Shown in pieces: positions 1-7,035 of a DNA stretch of 29,936 nucleotides. The translations under genes and the position numbers were made by a program. This DNA is from a virus: the IMG/VR virus record IMGVR_UViG_3300044646_000729, positions 1 to 29,936 of that record. The stretch is one strand, 5' to 3'. A model generated the notes under the pieces. The model was given only the letters and a program-made list of their open reading frames with translations, was not told the DNA's origin and did no database searches. Numbering within the stretch: the stretch's first letter is position 1; every line of letters begins with the position of its first letter.

Positions 1-177
1 ATCTTTTCAAAGTAATGTAATCCGATCAACGGGTTTAAAAAGTTACTTGAGGAGCGTTAATATTAATTTCGGCTTTAACGTTTCCGCCTTTGAGTTGTCT
101 CTCTTTATATCGAGAGCCTCGGAGGTTCGGGTTTTCCTCTTGTAATTTCCGGCGGACGCGCGTAATATAGTCCGCCG
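1..177. repeat. Terminal direct repeat, left copy
   Basis: This stretch is repeated at the right end (29760-29936). The copies differ only at 128 (C here, T at 29887) and 131 (G here, A at 29890). Both differences fall on third codon positions of the gene at 35-391 (a Pro and an Asn codon) and are synonymous. The repeat starts and stops inside genes, which fits a circular or circularly permuted genome assembled with overlapping ends better than a discrete functional repeat. True short terminal repeats cannot be excluded. Confidence 0.95.
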
Positions 178-391
178 TTGGTAGGTTTCCGAGAGAATAC
201 TCTTTTAAAAACTCCGTCGTCGATAAGTGATCCGGCGATTTACCGGAGTCTTTTATAAATTGATAAAGAGTATTCGCGACGAGTCTCTCGTCGTCGTCCC
301 GCAAGTAATCGCGGGAGACGAGGAGACTTTCGACAATTTTAATCGTTGTCGTCTTGTCCGTCCGTACTTGGCTCCGGTTTGTTATCGACAT
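35..391 (-). CDS. Hypothetical protein, possible DNA-binding
   Basis: 118 residues. No family is recognised with certainty. The protein is basic and helical. Its C-terminal half (about residues 58-100) looks like a helix-turn-helix or winged-helix recognition unit: a TTEFLKEYSLGNLPTADYI segment is followed by the basic RVRRKLQEENPNLRGSRYKER stretch split around residues 78-97. The ATG at 391 lies 53 bp inside the end of the upstream gene, so the two are probably translationally coupled. Downstream, across the circular junction, comes the DUF6291-like replication gene, so a role in replication initiation or early regulation is an inference from context. A truncated copy of its C-terminus lies at 29794-29936 because the contig ends overlap. 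Confidence 0.8.
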   Translation of the reverse strand: MSITNRSQVRTDKTTTIKIVESLLVSRDYLRDDDERLVANTLYQFIKDSGKSPDHLSTTEFLKEYSLGNLPTADYITRVRRKLQEENPNLRGSRYKERQLKGGNVKAEININAPQVTF

Positions 392-779
392 TCGATAAAT
401 ATTTTTCGTTTAACTTTTGGATTATATCCTCGACCGAGTCTCCGGTTACGCCCTCAATATCGAGCGTATTCGCTTTAAAAAACTCGGGCCTCTCTTTATT
501 TTGTAAAGCGACTTGAAAGTGAGCGATCAAAATAAAATTACAACCTTTCGCGTTGTAACGGAGATCGACGTTATAATTAAACCAATTCGGAAAAGACTCT
601 CTCGCCTCTTTGTAATTTTTTACGAGAGTAATCTTAATCGCCGGATAATTCTCGTCGATAAAGTTGATAATCATTCCGACGTCGGGGATCGCAAGTTCGA
701 CGCGTACCGTTTTTTCAATCGCCATTTTAAAAGGGACGGCGTTCGTCTCCTCGTTTTGGTTTGTTTCGTTTGTTTCCAT
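339..779 (-). CDS. Hypothetical acidic-tail protein
   Basis: 146 residues, starting at an ATG in the context AACAAAATGGAAAC, about 22 nt after a strong -7 promoter match at 802-809. No family is recognised. The central part (about 20-120) alternates beta-like and helical segments. The last residues are strongly acidic (ending DGQDDND), as in single-stranded DNA-binding proteins that recruit partners through an acidic tip. I see no clear OB-fold signature, so that comparison is weak. It is the first gene of the transcription unit that continues through 35-391 and, across the contig junction, to the replication genes, so a replication accessory role is plausible. Confidence 0.8.
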   Translation of the reverse strand: METNETNQNEETNAVPFKMAIEKTVRVELAIPDVGMIINFIDENYPAIKITLVKNYKEARESFPNWFNYNVDLRYNAKGCNFILIAHFQVALQNKERPEFFKANTLDIEGVTGDSVEDIIQKLNEKYLSNVDNKPEPSTDGQDDND

Positions 780-783
780 TTTG

Positions 784-809
784 TTATAAATTAAAATTAT
801 ACAAATCTA
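784..809 (-). promoter_or_regulatory. Early promoter, copy 1
   Basis: Read on the minus strand, 809-802 is TAGATTTG, a match to the Bacteroidota -7 consensus TAnnTTTG. It is followed by TATAATT and an AT-rich leader ending just before the ATG at 779. No TTG is seen at the usual -33 spacing. The 26 bp at 784-809 match 23 of 26 bases of 3485-3510, which sits in front of another early gene, so both look like copies of one promoter type. A perfect palindrome, AACGATCGTT, lies just upstream in the 780-856 gap and could bind a regulator. Confidence 0.7.
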
Positions 810-856
810 TTCTTTTTTATTTAACGATCGTTGTCGACCGTTGTTTTTTATTAACA

Positions 857-1657
857 TTAATAAAGGTACGCGGGTTTTTCGGCGACGAAAATTCCGTCTC
901 CTCGCTCCGAGTAAAAATCGAAACTCCGATTAAACGCGTCGAGCAAAATACAGCGATTGAGGTTTTCCATTAAAAAGGCGTATCGCTCCCGACCGAGATT
1001 AATTAAACGCTCGTCGAGCAAATGAACCGAGACTCCGCCGGATTTATCCGCCGCGATAAGGTAATAAGGAACGTCCTCTCCGATCGCGGTTAAATACATA
1101 GCCGCTTGTAAATGATAATCGAACGCGATTAAATCTCTTTGAAACTTTCGAGGCGACGCGTCGGCGCAAGTTTTGAGATCGAGGATAAATTTTCCGGCCT
1201 TGTACTTGTCAATAAATCCGCGAAACTTAAAATTAAGAAATTCCCAAGTCGCCGCGAGTTCGTTTTGTCCGTCCTGTTTTAAAAGATTGTTCGCCGGAAA
1301 GTTTGATCGGATCGCGCGTTTTGTTTCCAACGCTTGAGAGTAAACCTCTTGAGATATAACCTCGCGGCCTTGGGCCTCGTCAACAAACGCCGCGTAAATA
1401 TTTTTTCCGACGGTTGTTCGGCGATCGCAAGTCGGCGCGACGGCGTAACGCTTCTCGAAATTTTGCTCCTCGAGTACAAGGCAATGAACAACCGATCCGT
1501 AAATCATTGCGTCGGTCGATTTCTTTTCCTTGAGTTTGTACTCGATAAAATGTTTTGGACTTTCGGCAAAGTTTGAAAGGGAGGAGTAACTCAAAGGCTC
1601 CTCCCCATTTAACAACCTCGCGACAAGTTCGTCGATTTTTGTTTTTCTCGTTTCCAT
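857..1657 (-). CDS. RecE-like PD-(D/E)XK exonuclease
   Basis: 266 residues, a typical length for phage RecE/YqaJ-type nucleases of the PD-(D/E)XK fold. Visible motifs in order are GSVVH (His58), the beta-strand FRGFIDKY with Asp150, ILDLKT giving the D160-x-K162 catalytic pair, and YHLQAAMY with Gln184, as in lambda-exonuclease or RecB-like active sites. Such enzymes resect dsDNA 5' to 3' and leave 3' tails for a partner annealing protein. The gene immediately upstream (1672-2616) is the probable partner. It starts at ATGGAAAC behind an A-rich stretch, 14 nt after the upstream stop. Family is confident; RecE-type polarity is inferred from the pairing. Confidence 0.88.
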   Translation of the reverse strand: METRKTKIDELVARLLNGEEPLSYSSLSNFAESPKHFIEYKLKEKKSTDAMIYGSVVHCLVLEEQNFEKRYAVAPTCDRRTTVGKNIYAAFVDEAQGREVISQEVYSQALETKRAIRSNFPANNLLKQDGQNELAATWEFLNFKFRGFIDKYKAGKFILDLKTCADASPRKFQRDLIAFDYHLQAAMYLTAIGEDVPYYLIAADKSGGVSVHLLDERLINLGRERYAFLMENLNRCILLDAFNRSFDFYSERGDGIFVAEKPAYLY

Positions 1658-1671
1658 TTTTACAAGGTATT

Positions 1672-2616
1672 TTATTCGCTCGACTTTTTCAACTCTTTTC
1701 GTTTCGCTCCGACCATTGTTTTAAACGATTGTATGTTTACAAGTTCGCGGAATTTTTCGACGTAAACGTTTAACTCCTCCTCGCTTTTTATTGCGCCGAT
1801 TTCGTTAACCGCAAGTTGAGCGAGGCGATTAATCTCCTCCTCCGAAACAACGATCGGAGCCGACGAGGTTTGTTTTCCTTTGAACGCTTGATCGACCGAC
1901 GTATCTCCGTCCTTGATCGCTTGTCCGATACCAATTAAAACGACGAGGTCGTCTCCGGTTAAATGATTGACGGACGCCTTTCCGATCGCTCCGAGGATTT
2001 CTTTTTCAGTTACCGAGTAAGTGTCTTTTAAGGAGTCGATAACTTTTTTTCTTCCGGCGATAAGTTTCGTCTCGTCGGAGAGGTCTCCGGTTATCGTTCT
2101 CTTTGCCTCGTTGTAAACTTTATCGACAACCGATTTCGGGATTACCGATAGGACGGCGTTTCGTAACGCGATCGAGTTCGCGGCGTTTCCGGTTACGACG
2201 ATCATATCGTCCGACATTCGACCGGACTTTGTCATAATTGAACGCTTTACCTCGACTTTAATTGCGAGGTTATTCTCAAGATCAAAGGCGATAGCTTGAG
2301 ACGTAATCGTTTTGTCCTCGACCGAGATAACTTTCGCCTCGACTCTCATATTACCCCAAACTTGCGCGAGTATTTTCGCCAAGTGAACGGACGGCCCCGT
2401 TATTGCTTTACCTCCTCTCGGGACGGAATAAGTACAAGTTGAGGCGGTTTCCCGATCAAGAGTAACGATCGCGATTGCGTTCTCCGTTGATCTCTTTAAA
2501 TTTCGCGGATATGTTTTCGCGGTTGTAATTTGCATATCGATCGCGGCTTTATCTTGTTGATAAATTACGTCCGCCGATACGACTTGAGCGACTTCGATTT
2601 GTTCGTCGTTTTCCAT
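1672..2616 (-). CDS. Putative single-strand annealing protein (RecT-like role)
   Basis: 314 residues from the ATG at 2616, chosen because it sits in TATAAAAATGGAAAACG, like other starts here. An upstream ATG at 2643 would overlap the previous gene. I do not see the Walker motif of a Sak4-type ATPase. Residues about 25-175 are a beta/alpha domain with a conserved-looking segment around TYPRNLKRSTENAIAIV and VPRGGKAITGPSVHLAK. This is followed by helical segments and a C-terminal helical tail (about 255-314). Similar proteins sit beside RecE-type nucleases in Bacteroidota phages, so single-strand annealing is inferred mainly from synteny with 857-1657. A different DNA-repair role is possible. 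Confidence 0.7.
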   Translation of the reverse strand: MENDEQIEVAQVVSADVIYQQDKAAIDMQITTAKTYPRNLKRSTENAIAIVTLDRETASTCTYSVPRGGKAITGPSVHLAKILAQVWGNMRVEAKVISVEDKTITSQAIAFDLENNLAIKVEVKRSIMTKSGRMSDDMIVVTGNAANSIALRNAVLSVIPKSVVDKVYNEAKRTITGDLSDETKLIAGRKKVIDSLKDTYSVTEKEILGAIGKASVNHLTGDDLVVLIGIGQAIKDGDTSVDQAFKGKQTSSAPIVVSEEEINRLAQLAVNEIGAIKSEEELNVYVEKFRELVNIQSFKTMVGAKRKELKKSSE

Positions 2617-2630
2617 TTTTATAATTGATT

Positions 2631-2909
2631 TTAAAGTTTCCAAACGTAAATAATCAAAGGAGTTGATAAATCCTCCGACAATTCTTTTAAATTTTTGATC
2701 GTTGAGAGTTTTATCTCGATCGCTTTTTTATGAAGATAACGCCGAGTAATTAAATCGGTATCTTTTTTGTATGGCGTTAAAATTACCGAGTCTCCGAATT
2801 TTTGTCTCGAGCCGATTACCGACTCGACGATTTTAATATCCTCCTCGAGTTGTTCGATCTCAAGTTCGAGAATAGTGATCCGATTACTTATCGTAATTGT
2901 CGTTTCCAT
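2631..2909 (-). CDS. Hypothetical coiled-coil protein
   Basis: 92 residues. The N-terminal third (about residues 8-32, ITILELEIEQLEEDIKIVES) is a strongly heptad-like acidic coiled coil. A second helix about 60-85 is also charged and amphipathic, suggesting a helical hairpin or dimer. No family is recognised. It starts at ATGGAAACG after a TTTAAAA stretch and its end lies 14 nt before the annealing-protein start at 2616. Co-transcription with the recombination pair suggests an accessory role in that pathway, but nothing in the sequence shows this directly. Confidence 0.8.
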   Translation of the reverse strand: METTITISNRITILELEIEQLEEDIKIVESVIGSRQKFGDSVILTPYKKDTDLITRRYLHKKAIEIKLSTIKNLKELSEDLSTPLIIYVWKL

Positions 2910-2933
2910 TTTAAAAAGTTTTAGTTTTTGTTT

Positions 2934-3245
2934 TTATTGTTCAAGTTTTTTCCATTTATCCGGCGGTTGTTCGGATATAAACTCTTTAATCTCGTCCTCG
3001 CAATATTCGAAACCTTGCTCGTAAGGATCGTAATCCTTTACTCGAACGTGTCTCGGTTGTTGTCTCGAATAATCCCAAATAAACTCCTCCGCGTAATCCT
3101 CGACCGGAACGTCGCGGAGTTGAAACTCGAGGACGAACCAATTATCGCGATCGATCATTTTTAAAGCCGAACAAAATTCCGAGTTTTTATCGAGTTCGAC
3201 CTCAACGTCGAAACCGTCGATTTTAAAAAAGATTTGAGTTTGCAT
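2934..3245 (-). CDS. Hypothetical acidic protein
   Basis: 103 residues from the ATG at 3245, one base after the stop of the HTH-like gene. A longer reading upstream would overlap that gene and need a non-ATG start. The protein is acidic, with a beta-rich first half and a charged helical C-terminus. The C-terminal segment YCEDEIKEFISEQPPDKW is a probable amphipathic helix. No family is recognised. It is the second gene of the unit that starts at the 3503-3510 promoter. Confidence 0.75.
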   Translation of the reverse strand: MQTQIFFKIDGFDVEVELDKNSEFCSALKMIDRDNWFVLEFQLRDVPVEDYAEEFIWDYSRQQPRHVRVKDYDPYEQGFEYCEDEIKEFISEQPPDKWKKLEQ

Positions 3246-3246
3246 A

Positions 3247-3483
3247 TTACGCGAGTTTATCAATAAATACGAGGAGCGATTTAATATCGGTTTTATAAAA
3301 GTCCGCGATCTCCGAAACAATATCGTATCGTAAAAGTTGAACGTCTTTTTTTACGGCCCAAAGGCGAATAGTTTGCTCCGACATTTCGGTTACTCTCGCG
3401 ATCCTTGTACGGAGAATTTTCTTTTTAAGTTCGTCGTAAACGTGAGGTTTTAATTCGGCGGCGACTTTTTTAAATTGTGGCAT
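3247..3483 (-). CDS. Small HTH-like protein
   Basis: 78 residues, basic N-terminus. Residues about 26-50 (RIARVTEMSEQTIRLWAVKK) read as a helix-turn-helix: a helix, a short turn, then SEQTIRLW as the recognition helix. The rest resembles the tail of XRE/phage regulators in which a hydrophobic helix follows. It is the first gene behind the early promoter at 3485-3510 (the ATG abuts the leader) and heads the recombination operon, so an early regulator is the natural reading. The fold assignment rests on pattern only, and I cannot say whether it activates or represses. Confidence 0.8.
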   Translation of the reverse strand: MPQFKKVAAELKPHVYDELKKKILRTRIARVTEMSEQTIRLWAVKKDVQLLRYDIVSEIADFYKTDIKSLLVFIDKLA

Positions 3484-3484
3484 A

Positions 3485-3510
3485 TTATAAATTTTAATTA
3501 TACAAATATA
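3485..3510 (-). promoter_or_regulatory. Early promoter, copy 2
   Basis: On the minus strand, 3510-3503 is TATATTTG, a perfect -7 match. It is followed by TATAATTAAAATTTATAAT and then directly by the ATG at 3483. It is 23/26 identical to 784-809, including the bases downstream of the -7 element. No TTG is seen at the -33 position. It lies in the 45-bp gap before the HTH-like gene and probably drives the recombination block. Confidence 0.7.
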
Positions 3511-3528
3511 GTATTTATTTTAATATGA

Positions 3529-3705
3529 TTATCCGAGTATTGTTATTTTTATCAATACGCCGTCAAGTTTACAAGAGGACAATCCTCCCGCGATCATTGA
3601 GTCGACTGTCTCTCGATAATTTATTTTTTGTTTCCACGCGGACAAGGCCGCGCCGTCCATTACGCCGGACATTACAAGGTCGATTTTAATTTTTGGTTTT
3701 TGCAT
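3529..3705 (-). CDS. Small hypothetical protein
   Basis: 58 residues from the ATG at 3705, which follows an A-rich stretch and overlaps the end of the upstream gene by 20 bp. Reading further upstream would use a non-ATG codon deep in that gene. The sequence has a basic beta-like N-terminus (MQKPKIKIDLVMSG), a short helix with DGAALSAW, and a final beta strand (VLIKITIL). No family is recognised. The gene ends 24 bp before the early promoter at 3503-3510. Confidence 0.6.
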   Translation of the reverse strand: MQKPKIKIDLVMSGVMDGAALSAWKQKINYRETVDSMIAGGLSSCKLDGVLIKITILG

Positions 3706-3982
3706 TGCGTTTGATTTTTTTAAGGTTTTCCAATCCGTTAATAATGTAGTGAGCAAACTCGCGAGTCGATACGGTCTCGATAACGCAACCGGATTTTAAT
3801 AAGTCGGCGGTAAAGTATTGGCCGACGTTACGGCCTCGAGAATAAGTTTTGTCGTAAATATCCGACTCGTCGAAATCTCGAACGACTTGATAAACATTAT
3901 ATCCGATTTGATCTCCGGTTCCGTAAACGTCCGAGGATTGTCTTTTTTCGACTACTCTTAAATTCGTGTAAGTTGTTTCCAT
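3686..3982 (-). CDS. Hypothetical protein
   Basis: 98 residues from the ATG at 3982, chosen because it sits in CAAAATGGAAACAAC, the start context shared by several genes of this phage. An upstream extension would need a TTG start. The protein is a mixed alpha/beta small domain with many Tyr and Asp residues and one Cys (in LLKSGCVIETV). No family is recognised. The 150-bp gap upstream holds a hairpin at 4073-4105 and an AT-rich stretch with a weak promoter-like TATAATTTG at 4031-4039 (minus). Confidence 0.72.
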   Translation of the reverse strand: METTYTNLRVVEKRQSSDVYGTGDQIGYNVYQVVRDFDESDIYDKTYSRGRNVGQYFTADLLKSGCVIETVSTREFAHYIINGLENLKKIKRNAKTKN

Positions 3983-4072
3983 TTTGTTTCGTTTTATAGA
4001 TACTTGAACGCTTATAAATTTATATAGTTTCAAATTATAATAAATATTTATATCAATACGGCGTAAACGATT

Positions 4073-4105
4073 GAGCCTCAACGCGATTAATTTCGGTCGA
4101 GGCTC
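4073..4105 (-). terminator. Hairpin after the lysis genes
   Basis: A 7-bp perfect stem, GAGCCTC (4073-4079) and GAGGCTC (4099-4105), encloses a 19-nt loop, just after the endolysin stop at 4133. Only a weak T-rich stretch follows on the minus strand (AATCGTTT), so this may be a poor intrinsic terminator or a regulatory hairpin at the late/early boundary. Confidence 0.45.
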
Positions 4106-4132
4106 GTTCGATATGGCGATTTTAAATAGGAT

Positions 4133-4786
4133 TTAAGGTTTAAAGGCCCAACAACCGGAGCCGGAATAACGAGGATTTTTAAACCAATTATCCGCGAAAT
4201 ATTTTTTATTGGTAAAACCCGATTGAGATTGCAACGGAACAAACTCTCCGTTTACGACCTTGGCCTTTTGTCCGTTTTGTTCCGGTACGATCGCGACGAT
4301 ATGGCCCGAACGCGAGACGATCTTTTGTTTCGCGACTATTATAACAACCTCGCCGGAGTTCGCTCTCTTTTGAGCGTCCTCAAGGCTCGACGGCTTTTCC
4401 CAACCGAACGCGTCGGAGTGATTTACAAACCAATCGTAAAGAGAGTTCGCGTTTAATTCGAGGACGGTCGTTCCGTACTTCGCTTGTACGTCCATAACGT
4501 TGAGAGTTTTGATCGCGTCCGGCGTCCACCAAACGCGAGGGAGGTAGGCTCCCGCGAGATAAGCGTAATCGAACGCGTAAATATTGCAATAAGTCGCGAC
4601 GACTTTTCCGTCGACCTCTTTACGCTTGTAACGGGCCGAGGTTTCAACTTTTAAAAACTCAACGATCCGAGTTAAACTCTCCGGCGTTCCGTCTCCTTTC
4701 GGTTGCGTTGGCATATTTAAAGGATAAGCCTTGGAACCGTCGGCGAGAGTTATCTCGCGGTTACTTGTTAAAATCGCTTTTTTCAT
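4133..4786 (-). CDS. Endolysin, papain-like amidase/peptidase candidate
   Basis: 217 residues. The likely catalytic residues are Cys67 in TYCNIYAFDYAYLAG at the start of a helix, His162 in SRSGHIVAIVPE, and a downstream acidic residue (Glu169). This is the order of CHAP and NlpC/P60 peptidoglycan hydrolases. The protein would cleave cell-wall peptide or amide bonds at lysis. No signal peptide is visible, so release probably depends on the holin upstream. The ATG overlaps the stop of the spanin-candidate gene (ATGA overlap). The position after holin and spanin candidates supports the call. The subfamily (CHAP or NlpC/P60) is not settled by eye. Confidence 0.82.
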   Translation of the reverse strand: MKKAILTSNREITLADGSKAYPLNMPTQPKGDGTPESLTRIVEFLKVETSARYKRKEVDGKVVATYCNIYAFDYAYLAGAYLPRVWWTPDAIKTLNVMDVQAKYGTTVLELNANSLYDWFVNHSDAFGWEKPSSLEDAQKRANSGEVVIIVAKQKIVSRSGHIVAIVPEQNGQKAKVVNGEFVPLQSQSGFTNKKYFADNWFKNPRYSGSGCWAFKP

Positions 4787-5370
4787 TTCTTTTTAAATTT
4801 AAGTTTGAAACCAAACCCGAACGAATAAATCGGCGATCCGCCAAAAGGAGAAAACGCCGCGCCGACTTGGTAAAGATTATCTCGTTTATCCGTCAACGAT
4901 AATTGAGGGCCGAAATATAATTGATTTTTAAAGTCCGATCCGAGAGTCCCTCCGAGATAAACTTTAACGCGGTTCTCTTGAACGATATTAGTAACGGCGA
5001 CCGGAAACTTTATCCGATAGCCGGATCGTTGTTTTACGATCTTATTATTCGTAACCTCGGCGTAATTGAATAAGTCGACCGAGTCGTTTGATAATGTATC
5101 GGAATAATATCGAGTTGATAAGTAATCGATCGCGATACGCTTACAATAATTCGAGTCGAGATAAGGTATCTCGATTGTTTCGTTCGGGAGTTGTGTAAAA
5201 ATATTGTGAGGAGTATAAACCGGAAAAAATTTCGCGATCGTATCAAACTTGTAAACGGTTTCAACGATAGTCGTTTTCTCGACATTGGAACCTTTACAAG
5301 ATTGCATATAAACAATATAAGCAACAAGGAGAGCGACGACAATTAAAACGACTTTATTGTCCGTCCTCAT
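4783..5370 (-). CDS. Membrane-anchored protein, spanin candidate
   Basis: 195 residues. An N-terminal hydrophobic segment (about 7-23) is followed by a Cys in MQSCKG, which only partly fits a lipobox. The middle is polar. The C-terminal 60 residues (from about VKVYLGGTLGSDF to the FGFGFKLKFKKK end) alternate as amphipathic beta strands ending in a basic tip, like part of an outer-membrane barrel. It lies between holin and endolysin, overlapping both. In Gram-negative phages this slot often holds the spanins that disrupt the outer membrane, so a one-piece spanin is a reasonable inference. No sequence signature proves it. Confidence 0.75.
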   Translation of the reverse strand: MRTDNKVVLIVVALLVAYIVYMQSCKGSNVEKTTIVETVYKFDTIAKFFPVYTPHNIFTQLPNETIEIPYLDSNYCKRIAIDYLSTRYYSDTLSNDSVDLFNYAEVTNNKIVKQRSGYRIKFPVAVTNIVQENRVKVYLGGTLGSDFKNQLYFGPQLSLTDKRDNLYQVGAAFSPFGGSPIYSFGFGFKLKFKKK

Positions 5371-5818
5371 TGTTTTTAGATTGATCCTTGATTTCCTCCT
5401 CCGGTTTTTCGTTCCGTTTCGGGTTTAGCATTTTGATAAGATCGGAAAATATAGAGACTCCGGTTATCGCTTTAATGTTTTCGTCGAGAGATTTGATTTC
5501 GATAAACGCAATCAATCCCGCGACAAGTTTAACCGCCGGAAAGTCCTTTATAAATAGCAACGTTAAAACGTGAGCGACGATAATTCCGAGGCCGTACGCC
5601 GAAAATTTCGGGATCGTCTTAAACATTTTATTTGATTGTATTTTTTGCCCTTTCTTTTTAGCCGCAAACATTCCCGTTATTAAATCAGCAAAGACAAAAA
5701 CTCCGATCGCAATGATCCAAGGCATTAAAGGAGTAAAAAAGCTAACGAGATAAGTTAACGTTAATCCGATAAAATTCGTCCCGAATATCTTTATCGCAAG
5801 TATTTTTTTTAATGGCAT
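5354..5818 (-). CDS. Holin, phi29/Cph1-like (phage_holin_4)
   Basis: 154 residues with three or four hydrophobic segments (about 10-30, 33-52, 75-95 and 98-110) and a highly charged tail (KPEEEIKDQSKNNEDGQ). The motif DLITGMFAAKKKGQKI after the second segment is characteristic of the holin_4 family (asp-x-x-thr-gly followed by a basic stretch). The protein would oligomerise in the inner membrane and set lysis timing. It starts at an ATG 11 nt before the stop-to-start gap of the upstream gene and overlaps the spanin candidate by 17 bp. Family is fairly confident. Confidence 0.88.
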   Translation of the reverse strand: MPLKKILAIKIFGTNFIGLTLTYLVSFFTPLMPWIIAIGVFVFADLITGMFAAKKKGQKIQSNKMFKTIPKFSAYGLGIIVAHVLTLLFIKDFPAVKLVAGLIAFIEIKSLDENIKAITGVSIFSDLIKMLNPKRNEKPEEEIKDQSKNNEDGQ

Positions 5819-5830
5819 AACGGCGCGTTT

Positions 5831-6142
5831 TTATTTTGATATCTCGACAATATATCCGAGTTCAGTTTCGTAATATGTTTTCAAATGAGATAAAACCGCG
5901 TCGATTGATTGAGTCTCCCCTTTGTCAACAACGACGTAAAGGTTTGCGGTCGGTACGTTTGTAAATAAAGTTTTTCCCTCTAAAAACATAGCCTCCGACG
6001 CGAACGGATAAAGAGCAACCTCGCAAGTTTTACCGTCAACTTTTGCGTTGAACGCAATTCGTAAATAAATCTCCGGTAACTCGATTGAGGTTCCCTCGAT
6101 TGTAATTTTTTTGTCTCCGTTTTGTTTGATTAATAAACCCAT
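5831..6142 (-). CDS. Hypothetical protein next to the tail fibre
   Basis: 103 residues from the ATG at 6142, chosen because it follows TTTTAAAT and lies 11 nt after the fibre stop. A GTG at 6181 would extend it into the fibre gene. The predicted fold is beta-rich: KKITIEGTSIELPEIYLRIAF, then CEVALYPF, NLYVVVDKG and a final helix, KTYYETELGYIVEI. No family is recognised. Small proteins just after a fibre gene can be fibre chaperones or tip proteins, but this is inferred only from position. Confidence 0.75.
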   Translation of the reverse strand: MGLLIKQNGDKKITIEGTSIELPEIYLRIAFNAKVDGKTCEVALYPFASEAMFLEGKTLFTNVPTANLYVVVDKGETQSIDAVLSHLKTYYETELGYIVEISK

Positions 6143-6153
6143 ATTTAAAAGTA

Positions 6154-7029
6154 TTAAGGTACGTCGAGTATTCGTCTCCACGAAACGCCGTTATAAATGT
6201 TTAAAGTGTTAGTTGTAATATTATAAATTTGCATTCCGGCAACGGGGCCGACGATTGCGTTACGTTGGGCCGTTGTCATTCTCGGCATTAAAAAACCTCT
6301 CGTTAAACTATCCATTTGACAAAGAGCGGAGGCGATTACCGCCGTAACGTTTCCGATTAAAGTTTGTCCCGATCCGATAACTTTAAAATGATCTTGAGTA
6401 TTTGCGTTATTTCGGACGCGAATATCGAAATCGGTCGATAAATTTCCGGCGGAATGTACGTCGAGCCTCGCGCCGTTTCCGATTATATCTCCGATCGAGA
6501 GTCTTTTCTCTTGACTTAATCGGAGTCCCTCGGTTGCCGGAGTAACGGCGGAGTTGTTGGTTACTAAAACGCTAAATCGAGTACCTTGTCCGGCGGCTTG
6601 TTGAGCAAAGGCAAACGCTCCGACTCTAATGTTTGCACTATTTAAAGCGTTGTGAGCAAACCACGTCGTATTCGAGTTTGGCGGAACCGCGTCTCGTTGG
6701 TAACTAAATGTTAAAGGGTTTGCGTCAACGTTTCCGATACTTGAAAAAACGTGAAATCCCGACAAGGGAGCGGCGATATTTACTCCGATCCTTTTATTTG
6801 TGTAATCGTATTTAAACGCGTTATCTTGCGAAACTTTCGTCCCTTGTTGAAAAAGAATATTTTTGTCGGCTCCTCCGGTTATATTTGTAACGCCGATCGA
6901 TAAACCTAATAAAGCGGGTAAATCTAAAACGTTAACCTTTGAGTCGATAAGGTTAAAAAATTGTTGTTGAGTCGGAAAGTCTCCGGTCTCAAACCATTGT
7001 TTTAATTGTAGATCGTTAAAAACCGCCAT
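6154..7029 (-). CDS. Tail fibre / receptor-binding protein candidate
   Basis: 291 residues, rich in Asn, Thr, Gly and Ala with repeated short beta strands. The N-terminus (about 1-35, FNDLQLKQWFETGDFPTQQQ) resembles fibre attachment domains of Bacteroidota phages. The C-terminus carries the typical end motif MPRMTTAQRNAIVGPVAGMQ, then IYNITTNTLNIYNGVSWRRI, which is common in Bacteroidota phage fibres. It probably binds the cell surface. It lies after the connector genes and before lysis, while a second surface-binding candidate (20662-21942) sits in the tail module. Confidence 0.8.
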   Translation of the reverse strand: MAVFNDLQLKQWFETGDFPTQQQFFNLIDSKVNVLDLPALLGLSIGVTNITGGADKNILFQQGTKVSQDNAFKYDYTNKRIGVNIAAPLSGFHVFSSIGNVDANPLTFSYQRDAVPPNSNTTWFAHNALNSANIRVGAFAFAQQAAGQGTRFSVLVTNNSAVTPATEGLRLSQEKRLSIGDIIGNGARLDVHSAGNLSTDFDIRVRNNANTQDHFKVIGSGQTLIGNVTAVIASALCQMDSLTRGFLMPRMTTAQRNAIVGPVAGMQIYNITTNTLNIYNGVSWRRILDVP

Positions 7030-7035
7030 AAATTT

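Noticed and set aside
810-856. A hairpin with a T-run on the plus strand (AACGATCG...CGTT then TTTTTT)
   Set aside because: It points in the plus direction, where no gene ends. It may serve as a regulatory palindrome rather than a terminator.
3686-4081. A TTG-start extension of the gene at 3686-3982
   Set aside because: The extra N-terminus is low in coding character and crosses an AT-rich leader and hairpin. The ATG at 3982 has the standard start context.
5831-6181. A GTG start at 6181 for the gene after the fibre
   Set aside because: It would overlap the fibre by 28 bp, while an ATG at 6142 follows a TTTTAAAT stretch and fits the intergenic spacing.
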